Source: Phocoena phocoena (lineage: Eukaryota > Chordata > Mammalia > Artiodactyla > Phocoenidae). From it: a stretch of 64,000 nucleotides of DNA. The notes below the pieces were generated by a model. That model worked only from the letters and a program-made list of their open reading frames with translations. It searched no databases and was not told the origin of the DNA. Made by a program: the position numbers and the translations under genes. Position 1 is the first letter of the stretch. Each line of letters opens with the position of its first letter. Location: the NCBI RefSeq assembly GCF_963924675.1, contig NC_089236.1:48144500-48208499 (forward strand), written 5' to 3'. This document shows positions 52,100-63,570 of the stretch, piece after piece.

Positions 52100-52325
52100 C
52101 TAACAATAGCTACTATTTATTGAGTATACATAAATAGATGTATCACATACATTATAGAGAGAATTAAATGGGACAGTTTATGAGGTTATAGGTATTAGTA
52201 TCCCCATTTTACAAATGTGGAAGCTGAGACACTGAGAAGCTGTTATTTGTCTATGATCATAGACTTTTTAACTGGTGAAACTAGGTAGCTCTGACTCTGC
52301 AGTGTAATGCATACTCCCATCTTAC
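52100..52325 (+). repeat. MIR SINE remnant
   Basis: TAGCTACTATTTATTGAGTA, CCCCATTTTACAAATGTGGA and TTAACTGGTGAAACTAGGTA follow MIR order. Confidence 0.82.
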
Positions 52326-52376
52326 TGGGCAAGGCTATGAAAATTGACAAAAGATTTCTTACTGAAACCTAATTTT

Positions 52377-52748
52377 GGACTTCCCTGGTGGCGCAGTGGT
52401 TAGAATCCACCTGCCAATGCAGGGAACACGGGTTTGAGCCCTGGTCCGGGAAGATCCCACGTGCTGCGGAGCAACTAAGCCCGTGTGCCACAGCGACTGA
52501 GCCTGTGCTCTAGAGCCCGCGAGCCACAACTACTGAGCCTGTGTGCCACAACTACTGAAACCCGCACGCCTAGAGCCCATGCTCCGCAACAAGAGAAGCC
52601 ACCGCAGTGAGAAGCCCGCGCACTGCAACAAAGAGTAGCCCCCACTCACCACAACTAGAGAAAGCCCGCATGCAGCAACGAAGACCCAACACAGCCAAAA
52701 ATAAATGAATAAGATAAATAAATTTATTTTTTAAAAAAAAGAAAGAAA
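52377..52748 (+). mobile_element. CHR-type tRNA-derived SINE, long form
   Basis: Head GGACTTCCCTGGTGGCGCAG, repeated CACAACTACTGA units, end CCAAAAATAAATG and an A/T tail. Flanks AAACCTAATTTT before and AAACTCTAATTTT after are an imperfect duplication. Confidence 0.92.
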
Positions 52749-53079
52749 CAAACTCTAATTTTAGTGGCAATGTTTTTAGAAAAGAAACTCGGTCTTTTAA
52801 GAGAGTTTGCAAACCCTGCTTCACACTTGAGGGCTGAGTGCGGATTATTAGAACTTTATAAAAGCAGTAAAAGCATTCGTAATTTTGAAAATTAGGGAAG
52901 AGGCCTTTATTTTTCTATAAAATGGTATAATTTTTTGACAAGGTCTGCCTCAGACACTACTCTGCACTTATAACTAGAGCCCATCCCCTCTTGCTGTATA
53001 AGGACACACTCCAGAAATTCTCCTCTATGTCTCCTATATTGACAGTTTTCCCCTCTCTGCCATGTATTAAACATATTAT

Positions 53080-54450
53080 TTCTCCCCTTTTTAAAAAGCC
53101 TCTTTTATCTCCACTTCCCCCTCCAGCCACTGCCCCGTTTCTTTGCTCCCCTTTGTGACCAGATTCCTGCAGAGTTTATATACTCATTCCTTACCCTCAT
53201 TTTTAAAATTCCACTACCAAACTTTGCCCCCACACCAGTCCAAAAAAGCTGTTCTTATCACAGCCCCCAGAGACCATGTTCCCAAAAAGTCTAGTGGTCA
53301 GGTTCTCTTCTTACCTTGCTTGACCACAGCGATATTGAATATAGTTGATCACTCCCTACTCCTGGAAACACACTCTCTTTAATGGCTTCCAGGATCCCAC
53401 ACTTTGACTGTTCCCCTTCCTCACTGGCATCTTTACTGGTCTTTCCTGTCTCCTTGATGTCTTTTGCAGCTGCCTCCGTGACATTTCCACTTGGTTATCT
53501 AATAAGCGTCTTAAATTTAACATGTCCAGATGCAAACTTCTGTCCCTCCAACCTTGCTCTGCCTCAGTCTGACCCAGTGTGATTAAGGACAACTCTAGTC
53601 TTCTTGCTCAGGCCAAAAACCTTGAGGTCATCTTCAACATCTTTTTCATATTCCATGTGTTATTCATTAGCAGATCCTTTTGATTGTGTCTTCAGAATTT
53701 ATTGATCTTTTATCATCAATAAATACTACCTTGGTCCAAGTTATCATTATCTCTTGATTGATCTTTTATCATCAGTAAATACTACCTTGGTCTAAGTTAT
53801 CATTATCTCTTGCTCTGATTACTGCAAGAGCCACTTAAGTGGTCCCCCAGCTTCCTTCTGTGTTCCTGTTAAACAGTAGGTCAAATTGGATCACTCCTCT
53901 GCTCAGATAAAAAGGCACTCCATCTCACTCTGTCAAAGTTTAAGTGATTAAAATGGCCTGTGATGCTACCTCATCTGTGCCCAGCGTTCCCACCCTCATT
54001 TTGCTACTCTGTTCTACTCACTTACTCAATGACACTGCCTCCTGTTCCTTTAACAGTGGCATGTTTCCCACCTCAGGTCCTTTGTATTTACAGTTCCCAC
54101 AGCTTAACCACCACTTCTGGATACCCTGCAGCCCTGTCTCCTCTCTTTCTCCACATCTTCAGATGTCACCTGCTCTCTCCCATCTTTCTTGACCACCCTG
54201 TTTAAAATTGTGAAGGCCCCCCACTCCTCCCACACCTACTAGCCCACACCCATCAGCCCCTTCTCTGCTTCATTTTTCTCCAGAGCACTTAGGACCTACA
54301 GACATACATTTGGTTTCTTTCCTACTAGAATGCAATCTCCACGTGAGTACGGACTTTCCTCTGTTGTTCACGGTTGGATTCCCAGGTACCACTGTCTGGT
54401 CTGTTGTAAGTGCTCAATAAATATTTGTTGAATGGAAGAATGAATTGCTC
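53080..54450 (-). repeat. Long L2 LINE block
   Basis: About 1.37 kb of antisense L2: CTCCTGGAAACACACTCTCT, CTGATTACTGCAAGAGCCAC, TTGGATCACTCCTCTGCTCA, and the 3' end GTAAGTGCTCAATAAATATT at 54405. This is unusually complete for an L2 copy. It contains a 56-bp tandem duplication. Confidence 0.8.
53701..53812. repeat. 56-bp tandem duplication within L2
   Basis: The unit 53701-53756 (starts ATTGATCTTTTATCATCA) is repeated at 53757-53812 with two base changes. Confidence 0.94.
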
Positions 54451-54998
54451 CTACTTTTGAGAAATCAGACTGTTGCTTTAGATGAAATGAAAAGCTGCAC
54501 AAAATTTATAATGAGATGGATTTGATCAGAACCAAGCATGGTGACTGACATTTGTAGTACCTCAATTAACCATCCACCAGAGTCACCTAGTTTCATTTCA
54601 ATATATTACATTTTATTCCATCAGCTACTTGTTAAACCTCAACACATTAATGGATTTCAAAGTGTTTTGTATTTTGGTGCTTACCTTTTTTTTATAATTT
54701 AAAAAAATCATTTATCTACTTTTAGCTGAAGTTTTGATATCTATAAAATGAAAAAAAAATGTGCTTGAGCACCAACTAAAGTAAAACGATAGGAAAATGT
54801 AGCGTCTTCATTTAACAGTAATCTCAAAAAGTTTCCACTCTTAAAATGCGTAACTTCCCCCAAGAAATTGTTACATAAAATTTGTACTTTGTTGTTTTTT
54901 TCATGTCCTATTCATTCACTTTTCAACTATGTTAATTAAAGGAAAAATTATCAGTCATTGATTATATAATAACAGATAATCCACTTGGAATTCTTTTA
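54451..54998. other. Intron, nothing recognised
   Basis: AT-rich intron before the L1 at 55011. Confidence 0.5.
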
Positions 54999-55010
54999 TT
55001 TCATGCCATC

Positions 55011-57793
55011 TTTTTTTTTTTAAATCTTTATTGGAGTATAATTGCTTTACAATGGTGTGTTAGTTTCTGCTTTATAACAAAGTGAACCAGTTATACATGT
55101 ACATATGTTCCCATATCGCTTCCCTCTTGCGTCTCCCTCCCTCCCACCCTCTCTATCCCACCCCTCTAGGTGGTCAAAAAGCACCGAGCTGATCTCCCTG
55201 TGCTATGCGGCTGCTTCCCACTAGCTATTTTACGTTTGGTAGTGTATATGTGTCCATGCCACTCCCTCACTTTGTCACAGCTTACCCTTCCCCCACCCCA
55301 TATCCTCAAGTCCATTCTCTAGTCGGTCTGTGTCTTTATTCCCATCTTGCCCCTAGGTTCTTCATGACCTTTTTTTTTTTTCTCAGATTCCATATATATG
55401 TGTTAGCATACGGTATTTGTCTTTCTCTTTCTGACTTACTTCACTCTGTATGACAGACTCTAGGTCCATCCACCTCACTACAAATAACTCAATTTCGTTT
55501 ATTTTCATGGCTGAGTAATATTCCATTGTATATATGTGCCACATCTTCTTTATCCATTCATCTGTTGATGGATACTTAGGTTGCTTCCATGTCCTGGCTA
55601 TTGTAAATAGAGCTGCAATGAACATTTTGGTACATGACTCTTTTTGAATTATGGTTTTCTCAGGATATATGCCCAGTGGTGGGATTGCTGGGTCGTATGG
55701 TAGTTCTATTTTTAGTTTTTTGAGGAACCTCCATACTGTTCTCCATAGTGACTGAACCAATTCACATTCCCACCAGCAGTGCAAGAGGGTTCCCTTTTCT
55801 CCACACCCTCTCCAGCATTTATTGTTTCTAGATTTTTTGATGATGGCCATTCTGACTGGTGTGAGATGATATCTCATTGTAGTTTTGATTTGCATTTCTC
55901 TAATGATTAATGATGTTGAGCATTCTTTCATGTGTTTGTTGGCAGTCTGTATATCTTTTTTGGAGAAATGTCTATTTAGGTCTTCTGCCCATTTTTGGAT
56001 TGGGTTGTTTGTTATTGAGCTGCATGAGCTGCTTGTAAATTTTGGAAATTAATCCTTTGTCAGTTGCTTCATTTGCAAATATTTTCTCCCATTCTGAGGG
56101 TTGTCTTTTGGTCTTGCTTATGGTTTCTTTTGCTGTGCAAAAGCTTTGAAGTTTCATTAGGTCCCATTTGTTTATTTTTGTTTTCATTTCCATTTCTCTA
56201 GGAGGTGGGTCAAAAAGGATCTTGCTGTGATTTATGTCATAGAGTGTTCTGCCTATATTTTCCTCTAAGAGTTTGATAGTTTCTGGCCTTACATTTAGGT
56301 CTTTAATCCATTTTGAGCTTATTTTTGTGTATGGTGTTAGGGAGTGTTCTAATCTCATACTTTTACATGTACCTGTCCAGTTTTCCCAGCACCACTTATT
56401 GAAGAGGCTGTCCTTTCTCCACTGTACATTCCTGCCTCCTTTATCAAAGACAAGGTGGCCATATGTGCATGGGTTTATCTCTGGGCTTTCTATCCTGTTC
56501 CATTGATCTATCTTTCTGTTTTTGTGCCAGTATCATACTGTCTTGATTACTGTAGCTTCGTAGTATAGTCTGAAGTCAGGGAGCCTGATTCCTCCAGCTC
56601 CGTTTTTCGTTCTTAAGATTGCTTTGGCTATTCAGGGTCTTTTGCATCTCCGTACAAATTGTGAAATTTTTTGTCCTAGTTCTGTGAAAAACGCCAGTGG
56701 TAGTTTGATAGGGATTGCATTGAATCTGTAGATTGCTTTGGGTAGTAGAGTCATTTTCCCAATGTTGATTCTTCCAATCCAAGAACATAGTATATCTCTC
56801 CATTTATTTGTATCATCTTTAATTTCTTTCATCAGTGTCTTATAATTTTCTGCATACAGATCTTTTGTCTCCTTAGGTAGGTTTATTCCTAGATATTTTA
56901 TTCTTTTTGTTGCAATGGTAAATGAGAATGTTTTCTTGATTTCACTTTCAGATTTTTCATCATTAGTATATAGGAATGCCAGAGATTTGTGTGCATTAAT
57001 TTTGTATCCAGCTACTTTACCAGATTCATTGATTAGCTGTAGTAGTTTTCTGGTAGCATCTTTAGGATTCTCTGTAGTATCATGTCATCTGCAAACGGTG
57101 ACAGCTTTACTTCTTCTTTTCCGATTTGGATTCCTTTTATTTCCTTTTCTTCTCTGATTGCTGTGTCTAAAACTTCCAAAACTATGTTGAATAATAGTGG
57201 TGAGAGTGGGCAACCTGTCCTGTTCCTGATCTTAGTGGAAATGGTTTCAGTTTTTCACCATTGAGGATGATGTTGGCTGTGGGTTTGTCATATATGGCCT
57301 TTATTATGTTGTGGTAAGTTCCCTCTATGCCTACTTTCTGGAGGGTTTTTATCATAAGTGGGTGTTGAATTTTGTCGAAAGCTTTCTCTGCATCGATTGA
57401 GATGATCATATGGTTTTTCTCCTTCAATTTGTTAATATGGTGTATCACGTTCATTGATTTGTGTATATTGAAGAATCCTTGCATTCCTGGGATAAACCCC
57501 ACTTGATCATGGTGTATGATCCATCCTTTTAATGTGCTGTTGGATTCTGTTTGCTAGTATTTTGTTGAGGATTTTTGCATCTTTGTTCATTAGTGATATT
57601 GTCCTGTAGTTTTCTTTCTTTGTGACATCTTTGTCTGGTTTTGGTATCAGGGTGATGGTGGCCTCGTAGAATGCGTTTGGGAGCATTCCTCCCTCTGCTA
57701 TATTTTGGAAGAGTTTGAGAAGGATAGGTGTTAGCTTTTCTCTAAGTGTTTGGTAGAATTCGCCTGTGAAGCCATCTGGTCCTGGGCTTTTGT
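55011..57793 (-). mobile_element. 5'-truncated young L1
   Basis: 2.78 kb, from within ORF2 to the poly-A (T-run at 55011-55021 on +). It is the same kind of L1 as 56-7107 and lines up with about 4338-7107 of that copy. The ORF2 C-terminus is open for 182 codons (55383-55931), including the intact HCWWEC motif. Other breaks are present upstream. Flanks TCATGCCATC (55001-55010) and TCATAACATC (57793-57802) may be its duplication, with two changes. Confidence 0.88.
55383..57793 (-). pseudogene. L1 ORF2 C-terminal half, broken
   Basis: It begins near the equivalent of the DKSPGPDG region in the reverse transcriptase and ends at HIYGI before a stop at 55383. Open pieces are 57182-57502, 56632-56832, 55972-56358 and 55383-55931. 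It lacks the endonuclease half. Confidence 0.87.
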
Positions 57794-57802
57794 CATAACA
57801 TC

Positions 57803-58017
57803 TTTTTTTTTTTTTTTTTTTTTTTTGCGGTACGCGGGCCTCTCACTGTTGTGGCCTCTCCCATTACAGAGCACAGGCTCCAGATGCACAGGCTCAGTGG
57901 CCATGGCTTACGGGCCCAGCTGTTCCGCGGTATGTGGGATCCTCCCAGACCGGGGCACGAACCCGTGTCCCCTGCATCGGCAGGTGGACTCTCAACCACT
58001 GCACCACCAGGGAAGCC
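57803..58017 (-). mobile_element. CHR-type tRNA-derived SINE abutting the L1
   Basis: Reverse-strand head GGGCTTCCCTGGTGGTGCAG at the right end, T-run at 57803-57826 on +. No clear duplication. It begins exactly where the L1 flank ends. Confidence 0.92.
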
Positions 58018-58550
58018 CAAAATGTTAGCTTTCTAAAAAGCATTTCTAGGGATTAGATTTTTGAATTTTTATATTTTAAAACATTTGTTATAATGTTGGC
58101 CAACTCCCAGCATCTTTCTCTGTTACGATTACATTTGATTATATACTCGGTTTGGACTTTTAAAACTTTAGCTCCATTAGCTTGTTCATGCTGTCAATTT
58201 TTATAGTTTGTCTTTTGAAGAACATTTGAATTCCTGTTATTTGTTCTGTAATTGTATTTCTGTTACATTTTCTAATGCATTTAACATTTTTAAATGGATG
58301 GTTTATTAGTTATATGGCAGTTATGGTTTTATCTGTGACAGGAATCAATCCATCTAGTGTTTTTTTTCAAACCAGTCTGAGTTTCAAAGAGCATGGGCCA
58401 GACAAACAAGTGTATAATATATTCACAATTCTTCCAAGAATTGTTTTTGATTTAACATCTATTTGTGTTAGGAGATAATCATGTAATATAAATCTCATAA
58501 TGACAGAATTTCCCAAGGAGAAGATTTCTGTGAAACAAGGGGACTCTTCA
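58018..58550. other. Intron, nothing recognised
   Basis: AT-rich intron between the L1/SINE composite and a MIR. Confidence 0.5.
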
Positions 58551-58554
58551 GAGA

Positions 58555-59035
58555 GGCAGCCTAGTATGATGGAGAGCATAGACTCTAGCACCATATGGTT
58601 TTGGTTCAAATTTGGGCTCCATAGCTTACTTGCCACGTGACTGTTGTAGGCAAATACTTAACTTCTCTGTGTTTCAGTCTTCTTCGTAAAATGGAGATAA
58701 TGATACAACCTACACTTTTTGCAGTTGTCATGAAGATTAAATGAGTTATTATATGGGCTTCCCTGGTGGTGCAGTGGTTGAGAGTCTGCCTGCCGATGCA
58801 GGGGACACTGGTTCATGCCCTGGTCCGGGAAGATCCCACATGCCGCGGAGCTGCTGGGCCCGTGAGCCATGGCCGCTGAGCCTGCGCGTCTGGAGCCTGT
58901 GCTCCGCAACGGGAGAGGCCACAACAGTGAGAGGCCCGTGTACTGCAAAAAAAAAAAAAAGAGTTTTTATATGTACACTGCCTAGCAAAGTTCCTAGCAC
59001 AGGGTGAGTACTCTGTGTTTGCTATTACTGTTATC
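58555..59035 (+). repeat. MIR SINE remnant split by a CHR-type SINE
   Basis: Left part TTTGGGCTCCATAGCTTACT and TCGTAAAATGGAGATAATGA; right part TGCCTAGCAAAGTTCCTAGC. The SINE at 58756-58960 separates them. Confidence 0.85.
58756..58960 (+). mobile_element. CHR-type tRNA-derived SINE, short form, inside a MIR
   Basis: Head GGCTTCCCTGGTGGTGCAGT, end GTACTGCAAAAAAA. Flanks GAGTTATTATATG (58743-58755) and GAGTTTTTATATG (58961-58973). Confidence 0.95.
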
Positions 59036-59214
59036 GTCAGTGGAAGAATCACTCAGTTTCTCTTTCTCAAACTTAATTTGAAACATTAAAAGTCAATAAT
59101 ATTAAAGGAAGTATTTCTAATCTTTATGTTAAAAGGAATTGTGTTGCTTCTTACTGAAGTATGCAGGTTGTGACAGGATGTGGAAGACATGTTGCCTGAT
59201 AAGAACGGTTTACA

Positions 59215-59509
59215 GGGACTTCCCCAGTGGCACAGTGGCTAAGAATCCGTCTGCCAGTGCAGGGCACACGGGTTCGAGCCCTGGTCCAGGAAGATCCCAC
59301 GTGCTGCGGAGCAACTAAGCTCATGCGCCACAACTACTGAGCCTGAGCTCTAGAACCCGCAAGCCACAGCTACTAAAGCCCACACGCCTAGAGCCCATGC
59401 TCCTCAACAAGAGAAGCTACGGCAGTGAGAAGCCCGTGCACCTCAGCGAAGACCCATTGCGGCCAAAAATAAATGAACAAATAAATACATTTATATAAAA
59501 AAAAAAAAA
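59215..59509 (+). mobile_element. CHR-type tRNA-derived SINE, long form
   Basis: Head GGGACTTCCCCAGTGGCACA, repeat CACAACTACTGAGCC, tail AAATAAATGAACAAATAAAT and poly-A. Flanks AGAACGGTTTACA (59202-59214) and AGAACAGTTTACA (59510-59522). Confidence 0.94.
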
Positions 59510-59861
59510 AGAACAGTTTACACGGAAATCTTATCAGCAAGCACCTATGAGAGGATCTACTGGTAGAAACTTCAACTTCTAGCACTTTCTTCCATTCATT
59601 TCAGTTTTTCTCTTTTTGAATTACCTTTTTTTATTGGTCCTTCAAGCCCCAACTTACATGTCTTCCCGTCATTCACTCATCTGTTCCTCCAGTTAAAAAT
59701 AATCAACTCCTCTTCTTTGTGGCCATAGAATTTTGTTCATGCCTAAATATAGTACTAATTATAGTTAACCGGATGGTGTAGATTGTAGCATGGTGAATGC
59801 CCTGGTATCTTCTAATGACACCTCCTTTCATAAGCCCTAATGTTTGTTTATTCTGGGTTTT

Positions 59862-59998
59862 ATTTCTTTCTCTGTTTCTTCCTTTCTTTCTTCCCTCCCT
59901 CCCTTCTTTCTTTCTTTCTTTTTCTTCTTTCTTCCTTTCTTTCCTCCTTTCCCCCTTCCTTCCATCCTTCCTTTCTTTCTTTTTTCTTTCTCTTCCAG
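59862..59998. repeat. Polypyrimidine (CTTT/CCTT)n tract
   Basis: Nearly pure C/T on + over about 135 bp, with TTTC, CCTT and TCCC units. Open frames on both strands here are low-complexity artefacts. Confidence 0.93.
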
Positions 59999-60495
59999 TT
60001 TTGAAATACAATTGACACACAGCACTGTATAGTTTCAGGCGTCCAGCATAATGATTTGACTTACATACATCATGAAGTGATGACCACAAGAAGTTTAGCA
60101 AACATCCATCATCTCACAGAGATACAAAATTAAAGAAATAGAAAATTTTTTGCCTCACGATGAGAACTTTTAAGATTTACTCTCTTAACACCTTTCGTAT
60201 GTAACATACAACAGTGTTCATTGTTTTCATCATGTTGTGCGTGACATCCCTAGTACTTATTTACCTTATAACTGGAAGTGTGTACCTTTTGACCCCTTTC
60301 ATCCAATTCCCCCTCCCCCCATCCCCACCTCTGGTAACCACAGATCTGATCTTTATTTCTGAGTTTGTTTGTTTCTGAGGTATAATGACCTACAATACTA
60401 TGTTAGTTCCTGTTCCACAGCATAGTGATTCCATAGTTCTATACATTTCAAAATGATCACCATGGTAAGTCTAATTACCATATTTGCTTTTATTT
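59999..60495 (-). mobile_element. Old L1 3' UTR fragment
   Basis: Antisense L1 3' UTR: TACAATTGACACACAGCACT, AACATACAACAGTGTTCATT, TTTATTTCTGAGTTTGTTTG. Confidence 0.7.
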
Positions 60496-61225
60496 CTGTT
60501 GCCCATTTTTGCAGTAAAGAAAATATATATAGTTAGGGACTGAAGCTTTGCCATCTGCCAGCTAAGCATTCATGATTAATTCGTACTGTAAATGTATCTA
60601 CTTGGAATTTTGCAACTGAAATAGCTTATAGAATAATAAGGCTATAGTATTTGAGAAATGAAAGTTGCGACCAATTTTGGATGGTTTACTGACTAAAATA
60701 TATAGATCCTCTAGGGATGAAAAATATATAAATGTTTAATATACTTTGAGAATTTCATTCTATCTATAAAATTAAAAATTTCATGTTTCAGTTAATTTGA
60801 GAATAGTAGAATATTTCTGAAGGTCTTTGCAGTCAGGATGATATCAGAAAATAATGACTTGCTATTTTATGATATCTACTTTAAAATGTATCTGCACTTA
60901 GATAATAGTGTACAAAAGTTATTTTCTTTTTAATAAGAGTTATCTATATTCCAGTTTTTTTTAATTATTTTATTTCTGGCTCATAAGCTATTTTACTGAT
61001 GAATCTCTATTGGCTGACATATTCTAAGTTTTTAAATTGTTGTTAGCATCACTGTACAAAAGATGACTAAGCACTGCCACAGCAAGTATGACCACTAAAT
61101 ATTTCTATCTAATAGTTATTAGATAGATTTACTCAAACTGTGTGGATTTTCATGGCTCCCTACTGACATTCTCCATCAGTAATAAAAACCAAATTCTAAT
61201 ATCCAATCCAGTTCTTTATGGGAGA
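60496..61225. other. Intron, nothing recognised
   Basis: Unique AT-rich intron. Confidence 0.5.
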
Positions 61226-61229
61226 TAGG

Positions 61230-61430
61230 TTGATGTGATGTAAAAAACACTCACATTGGAGTGAGACATAACTGGACTCAAATTATGGCTTTAACACTTC
61301 GGCTGTGTGACTTGGGCCTAGGGACTTAAGCCCTCTAAACTTCAGTTTATTCAGCTGTAAAGCAGCTTAGAAAGTATAACATCAAGGATTTGTAGGGACT
61401 AAGTGAGCACAATCATTTATGTTATACTCC
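61230..61430 (+). repeat. MIR SINE remnant
   Basis: GGCTGTGTGACTTGGGCCTA, then AACTTCAGTTTATTCAGCTG and AGGGACTAAGTGAGCACAAT follow MIR order. Confidence 0.8.
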
Positions 61431-62135
61431 AAATTTATTTATGTTATAACTCTGTTAGAGAAGAGGATTTTCAAAATAAATTAAGTGACTCTCTGAAAGA
61501 AGAGTTACTGTTGGTATTTTTCTTGATTCAAACTTCCACTTTGATTAAAAAACAAACAGGATTTGATCTTTGAGGGCCCATATCTGTCTATATCAGTCTT
61601 AATTACTCACTATTGTTACCTTCCACCTTTTGGACATTCCCCTTAACTGTCATTCAATGTATCGTTCTGTCAATTTCAGTTCCTGCTGTCACCAGCACTG
61701 TAAGTGGATGACTCATAGTCTGACCTCATACTTCCTTAAGCCCTGCATGAGTATTGACCTTCATCTCAGCTCTTTCATATAGCTACTCTAATGTCACACC
61801 CTGCATCTTATGAACTAAAATTCCAGGGCTGAAGACACTACTCTACCTCTGAATCACTGTTCTCCGACAGCAATCTCTAGTTTTCCATCTTGCCTGTGCA
61901 GCCACTTCCACTTAATCTGTTAGTTAGTTATTTTATCAGGACTTCAAGTCCTTTGTCCCTTACTTTCTCCTAATCTCAGTCCTTCTGTGTTCCCTTCTCT
62001 TTCCTTCCTCTCCATGTGAGACCCAGGGTCTATCAGTTTAGCTGTTTTCCTGCTTTTGTCCCAAACTTCATTTCCATTTGGATTCCTGTGATCTCTGTAT
62101 CCCTCATTATAACATTTTATATTGCATTTATTAAC
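61431..62135. other. Intron, nothing firmly recognised
   Basis: GC-richer than its surroundings and may be a decayed repeat, but I cannot assign it. No exon seen. Confidence 0.45.
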
Positions 62136-62139
62136 TTCT

Positions 62140-62235
62140 CAAAACCTCAGCTCTCTTGTGGATAATATGTTGGTAATTATACCTACCTCATTAGATTATG
62201 GTAAGAATTAAATGAGTTGCTATAAATACAGCTGT
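62140..62235 (+). repeat. MIR-like remnant
   Basis: AAAACCTCAGCTCTCTTGTG and GGTAAGAATTAAATGAGTTG. Confidence 0.6.
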
Positions 62236-62511
62236 TTACCCTACCTTCCCTTCGACCCTTGTGGAGAATAATTGTGGAGAAAGGTAATATGACATTTAGA
62301 GAGTAGACCATGTTTGTACCTACACTGCTGTGTGCTGCTAGAGAAACTCACCAAGCCAGGCACATTTGTATAATATACACTGTGGGACACCAACACTTAG
62401 GGTGTCCCCGAGATTATCAGTTAGTCCAATTCCAAGCAAGCCCATTTATGAGTCTTTAAAAGATGGATACTTGTGTAGTCGGAATAACTGAAGTGTACAT
62501 TTACACTTTAG

Positions 62512-62610
62512 AAACCTCCGAGAAGCAAGGGATAATGCTGTGGCTGAAAAGGACCGAGCAGTGATGGCTGAAAAGAATGCTCTAGAAAAACATGATCAGC
62601 TCTTAGACAG
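62512..62610 (+). CDS. PIBF1: PIBF1 coding exon (about residues 408-440)
   Basis: 99 bp, split codon (two bases) at both ends, frame-neutral if skipped. It encodes (R)[20 protein letters not shown] then [12 protein letters not shown], matching recalled human with E to D and D to N changes. The acceptor is ACACTTTAG (ending 62511) with a modest pyrimidine tract; the donor is CAG|gtaagc. It is the last PIBF1 exon in the window. The 1.39 kb of sequence after it is intron with old L1 pieces, so the next exon lies beyond position 64000. Confidence 0.95.
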
Positions 62611-62689
62611 GTAAGCATCCTGAAAATAGAAATGTTAAGACTCTTCGACTTTTGTTCCTGTTACTCTTTCTTTTAGAATATATTTTTTA

Positions 62690-63250
62690 ATAGAAGTTTA
62701 ATTTTCATTTCAGTTGAAGTGTAATTTATATGTAATAATTTACATATGTAAAAATTGCATATATTGAAACAAGATAGAGAAGAGTTTCCTTATACCCCTT
62801 TGGTCAGTCTGAACTACCACCTATCAAGAGGCAAACACTTTGTGATTTCTCTCACCGTAGCTTAGCTTGTTCTTCATGGACTAAAAATAAATGGAATTGT
62901 ACAGTATGTACCCTTTTGTGTCTAGCTTCTTTCACTCAACATTATATGTTTTCATCCATTTTATGTTGTATCAGAAGTTCATTTCTTACTGTTGCTGGGC
63001 ATAAATATACCACAGTTTGTTTATTCATTCACTTGTCAATGGACGTTTAGTTTGTTTTCAGTTTGGCGCTATCATGAATAAAGCTGCTATGAACATTTTT
63101 ATACAAGTCTCTTTGTGGGTATATGTTTCTGTTTCTCTTGGATAAATACCTAGGAGTGGAACTGCTAATCATCGAGTAGATGAATGTTTTACTTTAAAAG
63201 AACCTGCCGGACAACTCCAAGGTGATTGTACCATTGTATACTCCCCAGTT
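62690..63250 (-). mobile_element. Old L1 fragment
   Basis: Antisense L1: TTTATTCATTCACTTGTCAA, AAGCTGCTATGAACATTTTT, AAATACCTAGGAGTGGAACT. It starts about 80 bp after the last visible PIBF1 exon. Confidence 0.78.
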
Positions 63251-63454
63251 TATTTTTCAAAAACCTATATTTTCTGGTTCATGTCTGTTGGAGGGAGGGG
63301 AAGAGAGAGAGTAATTTGTCTTTAATTAATCAATAGAAAATATATTTAATAACCTAGTTAAAAGGAAAATCACTGATGAGTATTAAAGTAAATATCATTA
63401 CCTCATCAAACAATGTATTTTAGTGGTTCAACTACATGCAGAGTAAACAGAGTA

Positions 63455-63570
63455 GTTACCTTTTTTTTTTTAACTTTTTATTTTGAAATACTTTCAGACA
63501 GAAAAGTTGCTAAAATAGTACAGAAAAGTTTTCATGTACCTTTCCCATACTGGTAAACTTTGAAAATAAA
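63455..63570 (-). repeat. Old L1 3' UTR piece
   Basis: TTTTGAAATACTTTCAGACA and AGTACAGAAAAGTTTTCATG match a common old L1 3' UTR phrase. The rest of 63570-64000 is unassigned intron. Confidence 0.6.

Noticed and set aside
57750..58028. Open frames of 60-95 codons over SINE copies (also at 7412-7702, 14926-15243, 28028-28267, 43117-43479, 58741-59007)
   Set aside because: All fall inside CHR-type SINEs and repeat the same translations from copy to copy, so they are not host genes.
59703..60101. Open frame of 132 codons rich in Lys, Glu and Arg on the minus strand
   Set aside because: It is a translation of the polypyrimidine tract. Simple repeats give such frames by chance, and there is no splice or homology support.
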